From contig NZ_FZPD01000004.1 of assembly GCF_900188325.1 (NCBI RefSeq), positions 440,501 to 504,500 on the forward strand: a DNA stretch of 64,000 bases. The letters run 5' to 3'. Both the position numbers and the translations under genes were made by a program. Below the pieces are notes generated by a model. The model was given only the letters and a program-made list of their open reading frames with translations. It ran no database searches and had not been told where the DNA came from. This DNA is from Ekhidna lutea. Its GTDB lineage: Bacteria; Bacteroidota; Bacteroidia; Cytophagales; Cyclobacteriaceae. Shown here piece by piece: positions 18,201-25,582 of the stretch. The first letter of the stretch is position 1; each line of letters opens with the position of its first letter.

Positions 18201-18296
18201 GGTATCCTGACGCTATTTATTATCCCTGCCATTTATTCCTATTTGTCTTCATCAAAATTCACTACTGAAGTGGTGGATGAATCTGGGAACATTTAA
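15216..18296 (+). CDS. RND efflux pump (HAE1/AcrB-like)
   Basis: A 1026-residue inner-membrane RND transporter of usual length, with a first helix near residues 12-30, a large periplasmic porter loop, six helices around 335-540, a second porter loop and the last helices near 860-1010. The proton-relay helix shows GLVVDDAIVVLENI with the Asp pair of AcrB-type pumps; this is unlike the CusA homologue later in the window, so an organic-substrate (drug or detergent) pump is more likely than a metal pump. It uses the proton gradient and works with the adaptor upstream and the TolC-like protein 10 bp downstream. Substrate cannot be told from sequence. Confidence 0.93.
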   Translation: MSLPSLSIRKPVLAGVFSAVIVIMGFVGWKYLGIREFPLTEPPVISVISFYPGASPDVIASKITKPLEESIAEANGVRTISSESREQVGIISIEFNRNIDLEDALNDVRDKVAKAKNQLPSDLDPPIVEKSSSPDNLVAFLEVESETKDIKEVSHLASTTIKERIQSIPGIQRVSIVGEHKYAMRLRFDPIKLTAYQLTPEDIRVALMRENIDLPAGRIEGQSNELSVRTLGRLTTAEEFNEMIIKQTPTSSIKLKDIGYAELGEVNERNAIINGTDKADRIGVGVAIQIQRGANAIEVVDEFYRRLDQLRTEVSSEYKLIVGFDFTKPVRESVKEVEETLLIAFGLVVIIIFLFLRDWRSTIIPVLAIPVSILSAFFIMYIAGFSINVLTLLGLVLAIGLVVDDAIVVLENIYKKVEEGMDPIQAAFAGSKEIYFAVISTTITLAAVFLPIIFMGGISGQLFKEFAIVVSGSVLVSAFVALSLSPMLSAYLLKKQDKPTWLYRVTEPFFAGLNNGYGKLLSAFMQYRFLAWIFLPLTGALIYFLGTKLPSELAPLEDRSNMMLIAIAPEGVSYDFMKKNMEEVGHYVNDNTDGLYQTYSMVAISFIPAPAPVNVAVQSIYLKDPKDRKMSAQELYYQYGAASGQFRNILLFPYMPPTIGTKYGGGQPVQYVLQASNLDSISSVLPDFLAAARQSNKLMFVDSDLKINKPELMINIDRDKAAMLGVSIQEVARALQLAFSGQRYGYFLMNDRQYEVIGQVEQINRNDISDIRAINVRSSNGQMISIDNLVTIEEGISPAAIYRYDQYTSATISAGLAQGVSLDEGIREMERIKAEVLGENFTSSLAGQSRDYMESKGSLSFTLILALVMIYMILAAQFESLRDPLIIMLTVPMAIAGALLSLEWFDQSLNVFSQIGIITLIGLITKNGILIVEFANHLKSTGLSKFEAAKVAAEQRFRPILMTSLAMIFGAIPIALTANSRQSLGIVIVGGLIFAGILTLFIIPAIYSYLSSSKFTTEVVDESGNI

Positions 18297-18306
18297 TGAC
18301 ACTATT

Positions 18307-19620
18307 ATGAAAAACATACATAACATATTATCCGGACTTTTGTTGCTTGGACTGGGTTATTCCGGCCAGGCACAAAGGCTCGAGTTAAATTTGAATGAGG
18401 CCATTGAGTTAGCGAAAAAGAATAATAAGGAACTCATGGTTCAGAAGCTGGAAAATAGTCTGGCTGAGCAGGCCATAAAAGAAAGCAAGGGTCACTTGCT
18501 GCCAACTATTTCCGCAGGTGGTACTTATACCCATTTTATTGATCGGGCAGTCATATTTATGCCCGGATCATTTGTAGGTAGTGAATCTCCGGTGGTAGAT
18601 GTAGCAGTGGGTGGCAGAAATGCCTGGAGTGCGGCTATCAATCTGAATCAACCGATCCTTTCGGAGGTCACAAGAAAGCAGATTAAATCAGTCAAACTGA
18701 ATGCTTTGGTGACGAAAGAACAATCCAAAGATTTGGAGTCTATTCTTGTTTTGGATGTTGCCAAAGCCTACTATGAGGTTCTTTTGATTGAGGAGACCAT
18801 TCTATTGCATCGTCAGAGTCTTGAGCGAAATATTTATGCGCTAAAAGATGCGAAGCAACTTTTTGAACAAGGAAAGGGATTAAAGATTGACACGGTTAGA
18901 AGTGCCATCGCAACGGATAATCTGACGACTGAGATCTCATTTTTGGAAAATCTCTATCAAATAGCTTTGATTAAGTTTAAACATAAAATTGGGCTTTCTG
19001 ATACACAGGAACTAGTCCTTACTGATCGATTGATTTCAGTAAATCAGAAAGACTTTCAGATTAATGAAAAGGAAAAAAGATCGGATTTGCAACAGCAGCA
19101 GTGGATAGTTGAACTAAGTAAAAATGGGCTTGAAAAATCGCAAGCTCAGCGACTACCTGTGCTTTCACTAGTTGGGAGTTATCAACTCCAAGCTCAGTCC
19201 GATGATATGGATTTCGCTAAATATAATTGGCCAAAAACTACTTATGTAGGACTCCAGCTAAATGTCCCGGTATTCAACGGCGGCAGAACCAATTATCAGG
19301 CAGTACAGGCGAAACTGAAATTGCAACAAGCGAAGACGTCTTTGCAGGATCTGGAAGAAAAGGTGGATATCGAAATACGAAGCATGCAAGTTCGTCTTGA
19401 AGGAGCAAATGATCGTCTGGAAATGCACCACCGAACATTTTCTGCAGCTGAGCTTCATTACAACATGGTAAAGCAGAGATATCAAGAAGGCTTAAGTAGT
19501 CGATTGGAATTAACTGATGCCGATTTGCAATTGTCTCAAGCAAAGCTTAATGTCCTGGGTTCAGTGTACGAGGTGAGTGTTTCGCAACTGGAATTGCAGA
19601 AAGCGTTGGGCTTATTGTAA
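18307..19620 (+). CDS. TolC-family outer-membrane efflux channel
   Basis: About 437 residues with a cleavable signal peptide ending GYSGQAQ. The mature part shows the TolC/OEP repeat: LNLNEAIELAKKNNKEL at the start of the first half and a later second half with LGLQLNVPVFNGGRTNYQAV and long coiled helices. It would form the trimeric outer-membrane exit duct for the RND pump. An ATG at 18277 inside the pump gene gives ten extra residues before the signal peptide, which would spoil it, so the ATG at 18307 is chosen. A strong terminator follows at 19650-19680. Confidence 0.92.
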   Translation: MKNIHNILSGLLLLGLGYSGQAQRLELNLNEAIELAKKNNKELMVQKLENSLAEQAIKESKGHLLPTISAGGTYTHFIDRAVIFMPGSFVGSESPVVDVAVGGRNAWSAAINLNQPILSEVTRKQIKSVKLNALVTKEQSKDLESILVLDVAKAYYEVLLIEETILLHRQSLERNIYALKDAKQLFEQGKGLKIDTVRSAIATDNLTTEISFLENLYQIALIKFKHKIGLSDTQELVLTDRLISVNQKDFQINEKEKRSDLQQQQWIVELSKNGLEKSQAQRLPVLSLVGSYQLQAQSDDMDFAKYNWPKTTYVGLQLNVPVFNGGRTNYQAVQAKLKLQQAKTSLQDLEEKVDIEIRSMQVRLEGANDRLEMHHRTFSAAELHYNMVKQRYQEGLSSRLELTDADLQLSQAKLNVLGSVYEVSVSQLELQKALGLL

Positions 19621-19649
19621 GTGAGTGAAATTAGTTGAGTAAGAGAATA

Positions 19650-19680
19650 GAGCCAGGATAATTATCCTGGCTCTTTTTTT
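19650..19680 (+). terminator. Terminator of the RND operon
   Basis: A perfect 24-bp palindrome (12-bp half GAGCCAGGATAA) at 19650-19673 followed by seven T. It closes the plus-strand efflux operon and stands between two convergent operons. Confidence 0.85.
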
Positions 19681-19745
19681 CATTCAAACCTAATCGCTAA
19701 AGAATCAAATAGGCTAACAAGTTATCCCATCTACAAGGTAATGCT

Positions 19746-20975
19746 TCATAAGCTAAATTGAGAAAGAGAAACCGAATTACCCTCTTCCCCAACATTCGTC
19801 CAAGCAAAAAACAACTCGCCATCTATCACCTCCATCTGAGGAAATCCACTTCCCCTTGATGCACTGGTTTCAGAAACTACTACCGGTTTCTCCAATGAAC
19901 CATCCCTTGATACTTTTCTGAATTTAATAAATGGGGTTTCTCCTTCCAGATCAAGCCAGCTTACATATGCTGATTGATTATCTATCATCACAATATCTAC
20001 TCTACCTACCGAAACGGAATCGTCCACAATGATTGGCTCCTGAAAAGATTCTCCCGAATCATCCATGAAAGCAACCTTCACTTTTGCAATACCTTCAGCA
20101 GCAGTGAACCAGGCCGTAGCTGTTGTATTTTCATAAGCAGCTATTCGAGGGCCATTCACCGGACATCCTGCAATCTTCCAACCATCTGAATTTACCTTCT
20201 GAGGTTCAGACCAATCATTTCCAACAAATCTTACAAAGGACATATCGCGCATTTCTTCCTCTGATCGATCTCTGTACACGATGACAGGCCCATTTAGTGT
20301 CATTGCACCTCCGGTCTGACAGCAATCACAAACTTTGGAATCTAGTTCCGCCTCTTGTGTTAGATTACCAGTCATATCTAATGTAGCTGTTCTGATCGTC
20401 ATGGCTCCACCACCTCCGTGGCTGTCATGTGAGTCGTGATCACCACCTCCGGTATTGCGACCGTCCAGCCATGATAGCAGGAAGGTGCCGTCATTTTTGG
20501 GTAGCATGGTCACAAACCCATGCTCAGTAGGTGTTCCGTCATTATGAGGAATCACCGGTTGTGACCATTCACCACCCACTGGCTTGTAGACTACATTGAC
20601 GTCATAAGAGTAGGTTCCAGAAGAACTTTTAGCGGGAAAGTGGGCTATCATGTTGCCCTGATTGTCCACCGCCATCATCGGGTAATCTGCCCAATTGACG
20701 AACCAATCGTTACCGGAAGCAATTAATTCCGGTGCACTCCAACTATCTCCACTTAGTATCGAATACTTCAGATCGATCCAACCGGAATCCCTTTTCTCCA
20801 CCCAGGACATATACAATCTGCTGTCCCCACCCTTGATCAAATAAGGCAAAGAAGCATTGTTTCCAGTCGGGGATTCTATTTGTTTTAGAGCCGTAATCTC
20901 CTTTTTTTCTTCCTTGCCCGGCTGGCAGGAAACAAGAGCTATTGAGATAATTGTTAGTATGGTTAATAATTTCAT
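19746..20975 (-). CDS. Beta-propeller (sialidase-like) lipoprotein with CDCC and His-rich motifs
   Basis: A 409-residue lipoprotein (lipobox ALVSC, Cys17). The body has repeated blades of the BNR/sialidase-like type, with recurring W-S-x-P or W-S-E-P turns (SWSAPELI, EWSQPVI, DWSEPQKV), suggesting a six-bladed propeller rather than a real sialidase: the catalytic Arg triad is not evident. Two possible metal sites stand out: DHDSHDSHGGGG near residue 177 and KVCDCCQTGG near 214. It is the last gene of the cus-type operon and overlaps the TlpA-like gene by 4 bp (20972-20975). A periplasmic or outer-membrane metal-binding or protein-protection role is inferred only from motifs and neighbours. 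Confidence 0.6.
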   Translation of the reverse strand: MKLLTILTIISIALVSCQPGKEEKKEITALKQIESPTGNNASLPYLIKGGDSRLYMSWVEKRDSGWIDLKYSILSGDSWSAPELIASGNDWFVNWADYPMMAVDNQGNMIAHFPAKSSSGTYSYDVNVVYKPVGGEWSQPVIPHNDGTPTEHGFVTMLPKNDGTFLLSWLDGRNTGGGDHDSHDSHGGGGAMTIRTATLDMTGNLTQEAELDSKVCDCCQTGGAMTLNGPVIVYRDRSEEEMRDMSFVRFVGNDWSEPQKVNSDGWKIAGCPVNGPRIAAYENTTATAWFTAAEGIAKVKVAFMDDSGESFQEPIIVDDSVSVGRVDIVMIDNQSAYVSWLDLEGETPFIKFRKVSRDGSLEKPVVVSETSASRGSGFPQMEVIDGELFFAWTNVGEEGNSVSLSQFSL

Positions 20976-21439
20976 TTCTGATAGGTTTTAAGTTGTTCAA
21001 TTTGTTCAGGACTGTCCCATTTCCTTGCGCCCACGAGTGTTTCCAATAGCTGTCCGTCTTTACCTATTACGAATGTAGTGGGCAAAGAATAGACACCTAA
21101 AGACTCAATGGAAGTTTGAATTTGAGCAAACGTGAGGTCAAAAGGTCGTCTTTCTGTGAATTGTTGAATCTTTTCAAGTGATTCATCCGATGCAAGAAGT
21201 AAAACAAAGTCATCAGATAATTCATTTTGCATCTTCACCAAATCAGGCATTTCCTTGATGCAAGGTTTACACCAGGTAGCCCAAAGATTGAGAATGACAA
21301 TTTTATTTTCGAATTGCTCGGAATCCAACGTCTGACCTTGCAGATCAGTCAGTTTGATTTTGCTAAGAAAAGTCTCTTTTTTGGGTTGACAGGAAACTAT
21401 CGAGCCAAGAACGAATAATGAAATGACTAGCCTTCTCAT
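20972..21439 (-). CDS. TlpA-like thioredoxin lipoprotein
   Basis: A 155-residue lipoprotein (lipobox SIVSC, Cys17) with a thioredoxin fold of the TlpA/ResA/AhpC-TSA type. The redox site is NLWATWCKPCIKEMP with Cys57 and Cys60, and the cis-proline loop is SLPTTFVIG. Such periplasmic proteins reduce or oxidise disulphides in extracytoplasmic proteins, including copper-site cysteines. It overlaps its neighbours on both sides by 4 bp. The CDCC protein encoded just downstream is an obvious candidate partner, but that is inference. Confidence 0.88.
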   Translation of the reverse strand: MRRLVISLFVLGSIVSCQPKKETFLSKIKLTDLQGQTLDSEQFENKIVILNLWATWCKPCIKEMPDLVKMQNELSDDFVLLLASDESLEKIQQFTERRPFDLTFAQIQTSIESLGVYSLPTTFVIGKDGQLLETLVGARKWDSPEQIEQLKTYQK

Positions 21440-22017
21440 TGGTTCTCAATGTCAAATGAAACGCCCGTCTGATCCCATTTAATAGTGATTTGTCCATTCT
21501 TATCGCTGATTTCACTGACCTCAAAAGTCAGCGATTCCACGACCTCCTCAAGTTTTTGTACGGGAGCATTTACTCTAACTACATCATTGGTTTCGTCATA
21601 CTCATCTGCCAAATGCATGTCCCAGTCTTTACTGATAATGATTGTCCATTCTTCTTCTCCAGGAATGGTGAACAATCCATACTTCCCTGCTGGAATTTCT
21701 ACGCTGTTGATGATTACATCTTTATCAAAAGAAATGGTGGTAGCCTTGTGTGCTCCGGTAGCCCAAACTGTGCCATAACCGACCAATCCTCCAAAGATCA
21801 TTCGACCTCTTTTGCTGGGTGATCCATAATCAATGTGGACATGGTTGTTCCCAATATTGGACATGGAAGCGGTTCGGGGACTCAGGGGTTTTTTCTTGGT
21901 GTCCGCTTTTTTAGCTTCATGCTGGTGTTCAGAATGGTCTTCGGTTTTTTCTTCTTTCTTTTCTGTATTACATGCCACAAGGGTCAGCATGAAAATTGTG
22001 ATTATTAGATTTTTCAT
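21436..22017 (-). CDS. DUF2911 lipoprotein with His-rich N-terminus
   Basis: A 193-residue lipoprotein (lipobox LVACN, Cys16). After the lipid anchor comes a charged, His-containing linker (EDHSEHQHEAKK near 26-37), then a DUF2911 domain from about residue 60: VHIDYGSPSKRGRMIFGG, VWATGAHKATTISF and IPAGKYGLFTIPG. DUF2911 has no established biochemical role. It is part of the cus-type operon, 18 bp downstream of the permease gene, and overlaps the thioredoxin-like gene by 4 bp. Metal capture by the His cluster is inferred. Confidence 0.85.
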   Translation of the reverse strand: MKNLIITIFMLTLVACNTEKKEEKTEDHSEHQHEAKKADTKKKPLSPRTASMSNIGNNHVHIDYGSPSKRGRMIFGGLVGYGTVWATGAHKATTISFDKDVIINSVEIPAGKYGLFTIPGEEEWTIIISKDWDMHLADEYDETNDVVRVNAPVQKLEEVVESLTFEVSEISDKNGQITIKWDQTGVSFDIENQ

Positions 22018-22035
22018 AGTGAATAAGATTATGCT

Positions 22036-23253
22036 TTAAACAAATAGTTTTATAATTATTCCGATGGCAAGCCAGACATAGCATGCAACAGCGATCCATT
22101 TCAATACTCGTTCCATCATGGGACTTTTTGGAGCCATCTCTTTATGATGATGAACATCCTTGCCCTTTACAAATCCATAATGGATCAAAATGCCTGAAAT
22201 CATGAGGAAGGTAATATTTAGCCAGAATGTATAATCGACTTGAAAGTGTTCCTTCTCGGTGATGTTTACTGATGAAATATCCGGTAGCATACCGAAAACC
22301 TCTAACCCGTAGTGAAGAAAAAGTGAAGTGCCAATCAGTGAACTAAAAAGAAGGAATAAAATGAAGAATGACATTTTCCATCCATAGTACTTGGCGTTTA
22401 TTCTAAGCACGGGAAACACTACCAAGTCACTAAAAATAAATGCTATTACCCCAGCAAAACTCACACCTTTCCCAAACAAAAGAGCAGCAAGAGGTATGTT
22501 ACCCATCGATCCAATAAAGGTGACAAATGCAGCTATGGGGCCAATAATTACATGCTGAAACAGCGAAAGAAATGAATATGAATCCACCTCCTTTCCTGAG
22601 TTAATGAAGAGCGCTTCAAAAAATATATCCGGAACGAAGGCTGATATTATTCCTGCAATGGTAAAGCCAACCGTAACGTCTTTCCAGACCATTTTCCATT
22701 CCATTGCATATTGTTGACCCACTTTAGCCCAACTCTCAGTTGATTTGATTTTGTCAGAGAACGGAGTGGAATCTCTGTTATCGTCATCACTCGTCCCTAA
22801 GTTCTTACGTGCCTTTTCAATGAGACTACTTGGATTAATCAACTTAATTAATAGCCAGCTACACAAGATAAGTATGATACCACCTACATATTCCCCTACT
22901 ACAAACTGCCAACCAAGAAAAATGGAAATGATAATTCCCAACTCAATGACGAGATTCGTAGAAGCTAATAGAAAGGCGATGGATGATACAAAACTGGCTC
23001 CTTTCTGAAAAAGTGATTTGGTTGTAGCAAGTGCAGAGAAACTGCACGAGCTACTTATGAATCCAAAAAAACTTCCCAGAAAAACACTTTTGGCACTTCC
23101 GTCACCCATTGTTTTTTGCATTCTACTTTGAGTGACAAAAATTTGGATCATACCACTAACAGCATAGCCCAAAATGAATGCCCAAAGAGCCATCCAGAAA
23201 AAACCAACTGAAGTATATGCAGCTTCCCCCCACTGTGAAAGAAAATCGCTCAT
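22036..23253 (-). CDS. ArsP/YraQ-family permease (PF03773-like)
   Basis: A 405-residue integral membrane protein with about ten predicted helices arranged in two halves. The first half contains GFISSSCSFSALATTKSLFQ and LLASTNLVIELG; the second contains FVTFIGSMGNIPLAALLFG, matching the repeated core of predicted permeases of the DUF318/ArsP_1 family. Members include ArsP exporters of organoarsenicals and uncharacterised permeases near copper genes. A cytoplasmic loop near residues 145-185 is polar and a His-rich patch (KDVHHHKE) lies near 375. Position in the cus operon suggests metal or metalloid transport; substrate is not known. Confidence 0.8.
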   Translation of the reverse strand: MSDFLSQWGEAAYTSVGFFWMALWAFILGYAVSGMIQIFVTQSRMQKTMGDGSAKSVFLGSFFGFISSSCSFSALATTKSLFQKGASFVSSIAFLLASTNLVIELGIIISIFLGWQFVVGEYVGGIILILCSWLLIKLINPSSLIEKARKNLGTSDDDNRDSTPFSDKIKSTESWAKVGQQYAMEWKMVWKDVTVGFTIAGIISAFVPDIFFEALFINSGKEVDSYSFLSLFQHVIIGPIAAFVTFIGSMGNIPLAALLFGKGVSFAGVIAFIFSDLVVFPVLRINAKYYGWKMSFFILFLLFSSLIGTSLFLHYGLEVFGMLPDISSVNITEKEHFQVDYTFWLNITFLMISGILIHYGFVKGKDVHHHKEMAPKSPMMERVLKWIAVACYVWLAIGIIIKLFV

Positions 23254-23264
23254 ATCAAATTGAT

Positions 23265-23756
23265 TTAAAGTTCTTCAGTTACTTTTCCGCACTTCAGCAT
23301 CTTGTCACCGAAGTATGGATTTCTGATCTGATCTGACATGCTCAACCAGCTGGCTCCTGTATTGTCAAAAGCCATCGGACAGTACTGTACATAAACTCCA
23401 TCTTCTGAATCATTCGCTTTTAATGAAGCAATGAGGCCATCTGTCACCGTTTTGAAAGCTGTACGCTGTGCTTCAACATCGTCACTGGATGCAATTGTTT
23501 TTACTGCATTCACAATGTCAGCATTCCAATTCTCATTGGTTGCAGATTCAGCGAGTTTAGTGGCTGCATCCTTCGCTGCTGAAGCATCCGTTTGAACCAA
23601 CGCATCTTTTAGTGACATGTAATCAGAAATGCCAGTAGATGCCTCCATAACTTCAGTTTTTGCAGCCTCTTTAGTTTCTGCTTTCTCTTCCTTTTTTGCC
23701 GAGCTGCAAGAAGCAATCGCCAATGCAAGCCCTAGAGTCAATAGTGTTGTTTTCAT
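23265..23756 (-). CDS. Stand-alone DUF3347 lipoprotein
   Basis: A 163-residue lipoprotein (lipobox AIASC, Cys17) with an Ala/Lys/Glu-rich linker and one DUF3347 domain. The domain ends with YCPMAFDNTGASWLS and NPYFGDKMLKCG; the Met, Cys and His-poor cluster could bind Cu(I). The same domain is fused to the C-terminus of the CusB homologue encoded 19 bp upstream, so the gene is likely a duplicated, released copy acting as a periplasmic metallochaperone. That role is inferred by analogy with CusF; no CusF fold is visible here. Confidence 0.85.
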   Translation of the reverse strand: MKTTLLTLGLALAIASCSSAKKEEKAETKEAAKTEVMEASTGISDYMSLKDALVQTDASAAKDAATKLAESATNENWNADIVNAVKTIASSDDVEAQRTAFKTVTDGLIASLKANDSEDGVYVQYCPMAFDNTGASWLSMSDQIRNPYFGDKMLKCGKVTEEL

Positions 23757-23775
23757 TGTATTTGAGTTTAAAAGT

Positions 23776-25581
23776 TTAATTAATTGATTCGTTTAAATGT
23801 TCTTCTACATTCCCGCAGGTGAGCATGGCATCCCCAAAATAAGGATTCAGTATTTTGTCTGAATCACTCAGCCAGAATGCACCTTGATTGTCCATAGCCA
23901 TAGGGCAGTACTGACGGTAGCCATCTACTTCTACCTGGAATTTTTTTAGTGAGTGGAACAGCTGATCGCTCAAAGGTGAAAGCATCATTCGAGCTTTTTC
24001 CAGATTGGTTTCTTTTCGAATACCTTCTGTTGACTCCTGTAGCACATCCAAATCTTTCATCCATTCCACATGTGCCTCACCCTTTACCAGCTTCATATCC
24101 ACTTTTTCAATGGCCTTTTGAAGATCTTCAGCTTTCTTGCTTGCTGTTTTCACGTCACTTTCTATGAGTGCATCCTTCACTGGTAGATAGGCTGAAAAGA
24201 CGGCTTGAAGTTGCTCTTTAAATGCAGGATCACTTTCAAATGTTTGTTCGAATTCATTCACCTGAAGCATATTCATTTGATGATTGCTTTGTGAGGATTC
24301 TTGATTCATTCCACCATGATTATGACCTGTCATGGCAGCTCCACCTTCCGGGCTCATCATTGATGGTTTGCCTGCAAGCTGTGCCGCAGCATCAATACTG
24401 AACGTTCCATTCACGGCGATTTCCTCACCCGGTTCCAGTCCTTTCTCAATGATGTAAGCGTCTCCCAGAGATGGACCAAGTGTCACTTCACGCATTTTAA
24501 AATGCAATCCTTGATCGGAGAATAGTTTCACATAAACCACGGATCGTTTTCCGGTCCACATCACAGCAGATTTAGGTACGGTTAATATATCGGAAGTCTT
24601 TCCCAATTGAGCTTTCACCTCACCGGAAGCAAACATCTCCGGCTTCAGCATTTGATCGTTGTTTTTGACGACTACTCTTGCTTTTGTCACACGAGTTTTG
24701 GGGTTGATCACAGGATCGATGTAATCAATCTTGCCTTTAAACGTTTGTCCCGGAAGTGAACCAATATTGAATTGAATTGAATCACCTTTATTAATCCAGG
24801 ACAGGTCACTTTCATACACATCAAATTGCACCCAAACTCTGGATAGATTGGCAATTTCATAAAGGGTCTGCCCTCTGTTGACATAGTCACCGAGATTGAC
24901 CTTCTTGGTAGTCACATAGCCCGATTGATCCGCCAGTACAGGAAACTGATCCTGAGTCTTTCCCGTTGAGATGATCTGATCTATTTGAGTTTCGGTCAGC
25001 TTCCAGTTCTTCAGTTTTTCTCTTGCCGCCCGATATAAATTGGGTTGGCTTTCCCTGATTTTATAAGCCTCAAACAACTCTTCTTGAGAGGTTACCAATT
25101 GAGGTGAATAAAGATTGGCGATCGTGCTTCCCTTCGTGACATATTCGCCTGTAAAATTCACAGCAAGCTTTTCTATCCTTCCGGGAAAGTGTGTGGTCTG
25201 ACTGAAGATTAATCGCTCGTCTTCCTGCACTTTGCCGTTCAAACGAATGGTTTTCATTGCCGATTCACTGCCTACAACTGCCGTAACAACATTGGCTAAC
25301 TGCATCGCCGTAGGTGACATGCTGATTGCCATTGGATCAATACCTTCTCCGTTATCATCTTCAAGCGGGATGAGATCCATCCCACATATCGGACAAGCGC
25401 CTGCTTCATTTTGGCGAATCTGCGGATGCATGGAGCAGGTCCAAACGGTCTCTCCGTTGATGACTTCTGTGTGGGAATGATCCGTTTCGGAACTTCCACC
25501 AAAAAAGGCCCATCCAAGCAGCAAACCACCAGCGAGGGTTGCTACAATCACAAGGATTAGTGTTCTTATGGATATATTCAT
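23776..25581 (-). CDS. cusB: CusB-like metal-efflux adaptor with N-terminal metal-binding and C-terminal DUF3347 domains
   Basis: A 601-residue adaptor protein. Order: a membrane-anchoring helix (about 8-28), a heavy-metal-binding domain with VWTCSMHPQIR (Cys49, His52) and ACPICGMDLIP (Cys63, Cys66), the CusB core with split lipoyl and beta-barrel parts (to about residue 405), a His/Met-rich linker (TGHNHGGMNQ and SNHQMNM, about 405-430), and a DUF3347 domain ending in YCPMAMDNQGAFWLS. It bridges CusA and CusC in the periplasm for export of Cu(I)/Ag(I). The usual CusB is about 400 residues; the extra length is the fused domain. One base separates it from cusC. Confidence 0.9.
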   Translation of the reverse strand: MNISIRTLILVIVATLAGGLLLGWAFFGGSSETDHSHTEVINGETVWTCSMHPQIRQNEAGACPICGMDLIPLEDDNGEGIDPMAISMSPTAMQLANVVTAVVGSESAMKTIRLNGKVQEDERLIFSQTTHFPGRIEKLAVNFTGEYVTKGSTIANLYSPQLVTSQEELFEAYKIRESQPNLYRAAREKLKNWKLTETQIDQIISTGKTQDQFPVLADQSGYVTTKKVNLGDYVNRGQTLYEIANLSRVWVQFDVYESDLSWINKGDSIQFNIGSLPGQTFKGKIDYIDPVINPKTRVTKARVVVKNNDQMLKPEMFASGEVKAQLGKTSDILTVPKSAVMWTGKRSVVYVKLFSDQGLHFKMREVTLGPSLGDAYIIEKGLEPGEEIAVNGTFSIDAAAQLAGKPSMMSPEGGAAMTGHNHGGMNQESSQSNHQMNMLQVNEFEQTFESDPAFKEQLQAVFSAYLPVKDALIESDVKTASKKAEDLQKAIEKVDMKLVKGEAHVEWMKDLDVLQESTEGIRKETNLEKARMMLSPLSDQLFHSLKKFQVEVDGYRQYCPMAMDNQGAFWLSDSDKILNPYFGDAMLTCGNVEEHLNESIN

Positions 25582-25582
25582 T

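Noticed and set aside
19746-20975. True exo-sialidase
   Set aside because: Propeller-like repeats are present but catalytic Arg triad and Asp-box pattern are not convincing; context is metal efflux.
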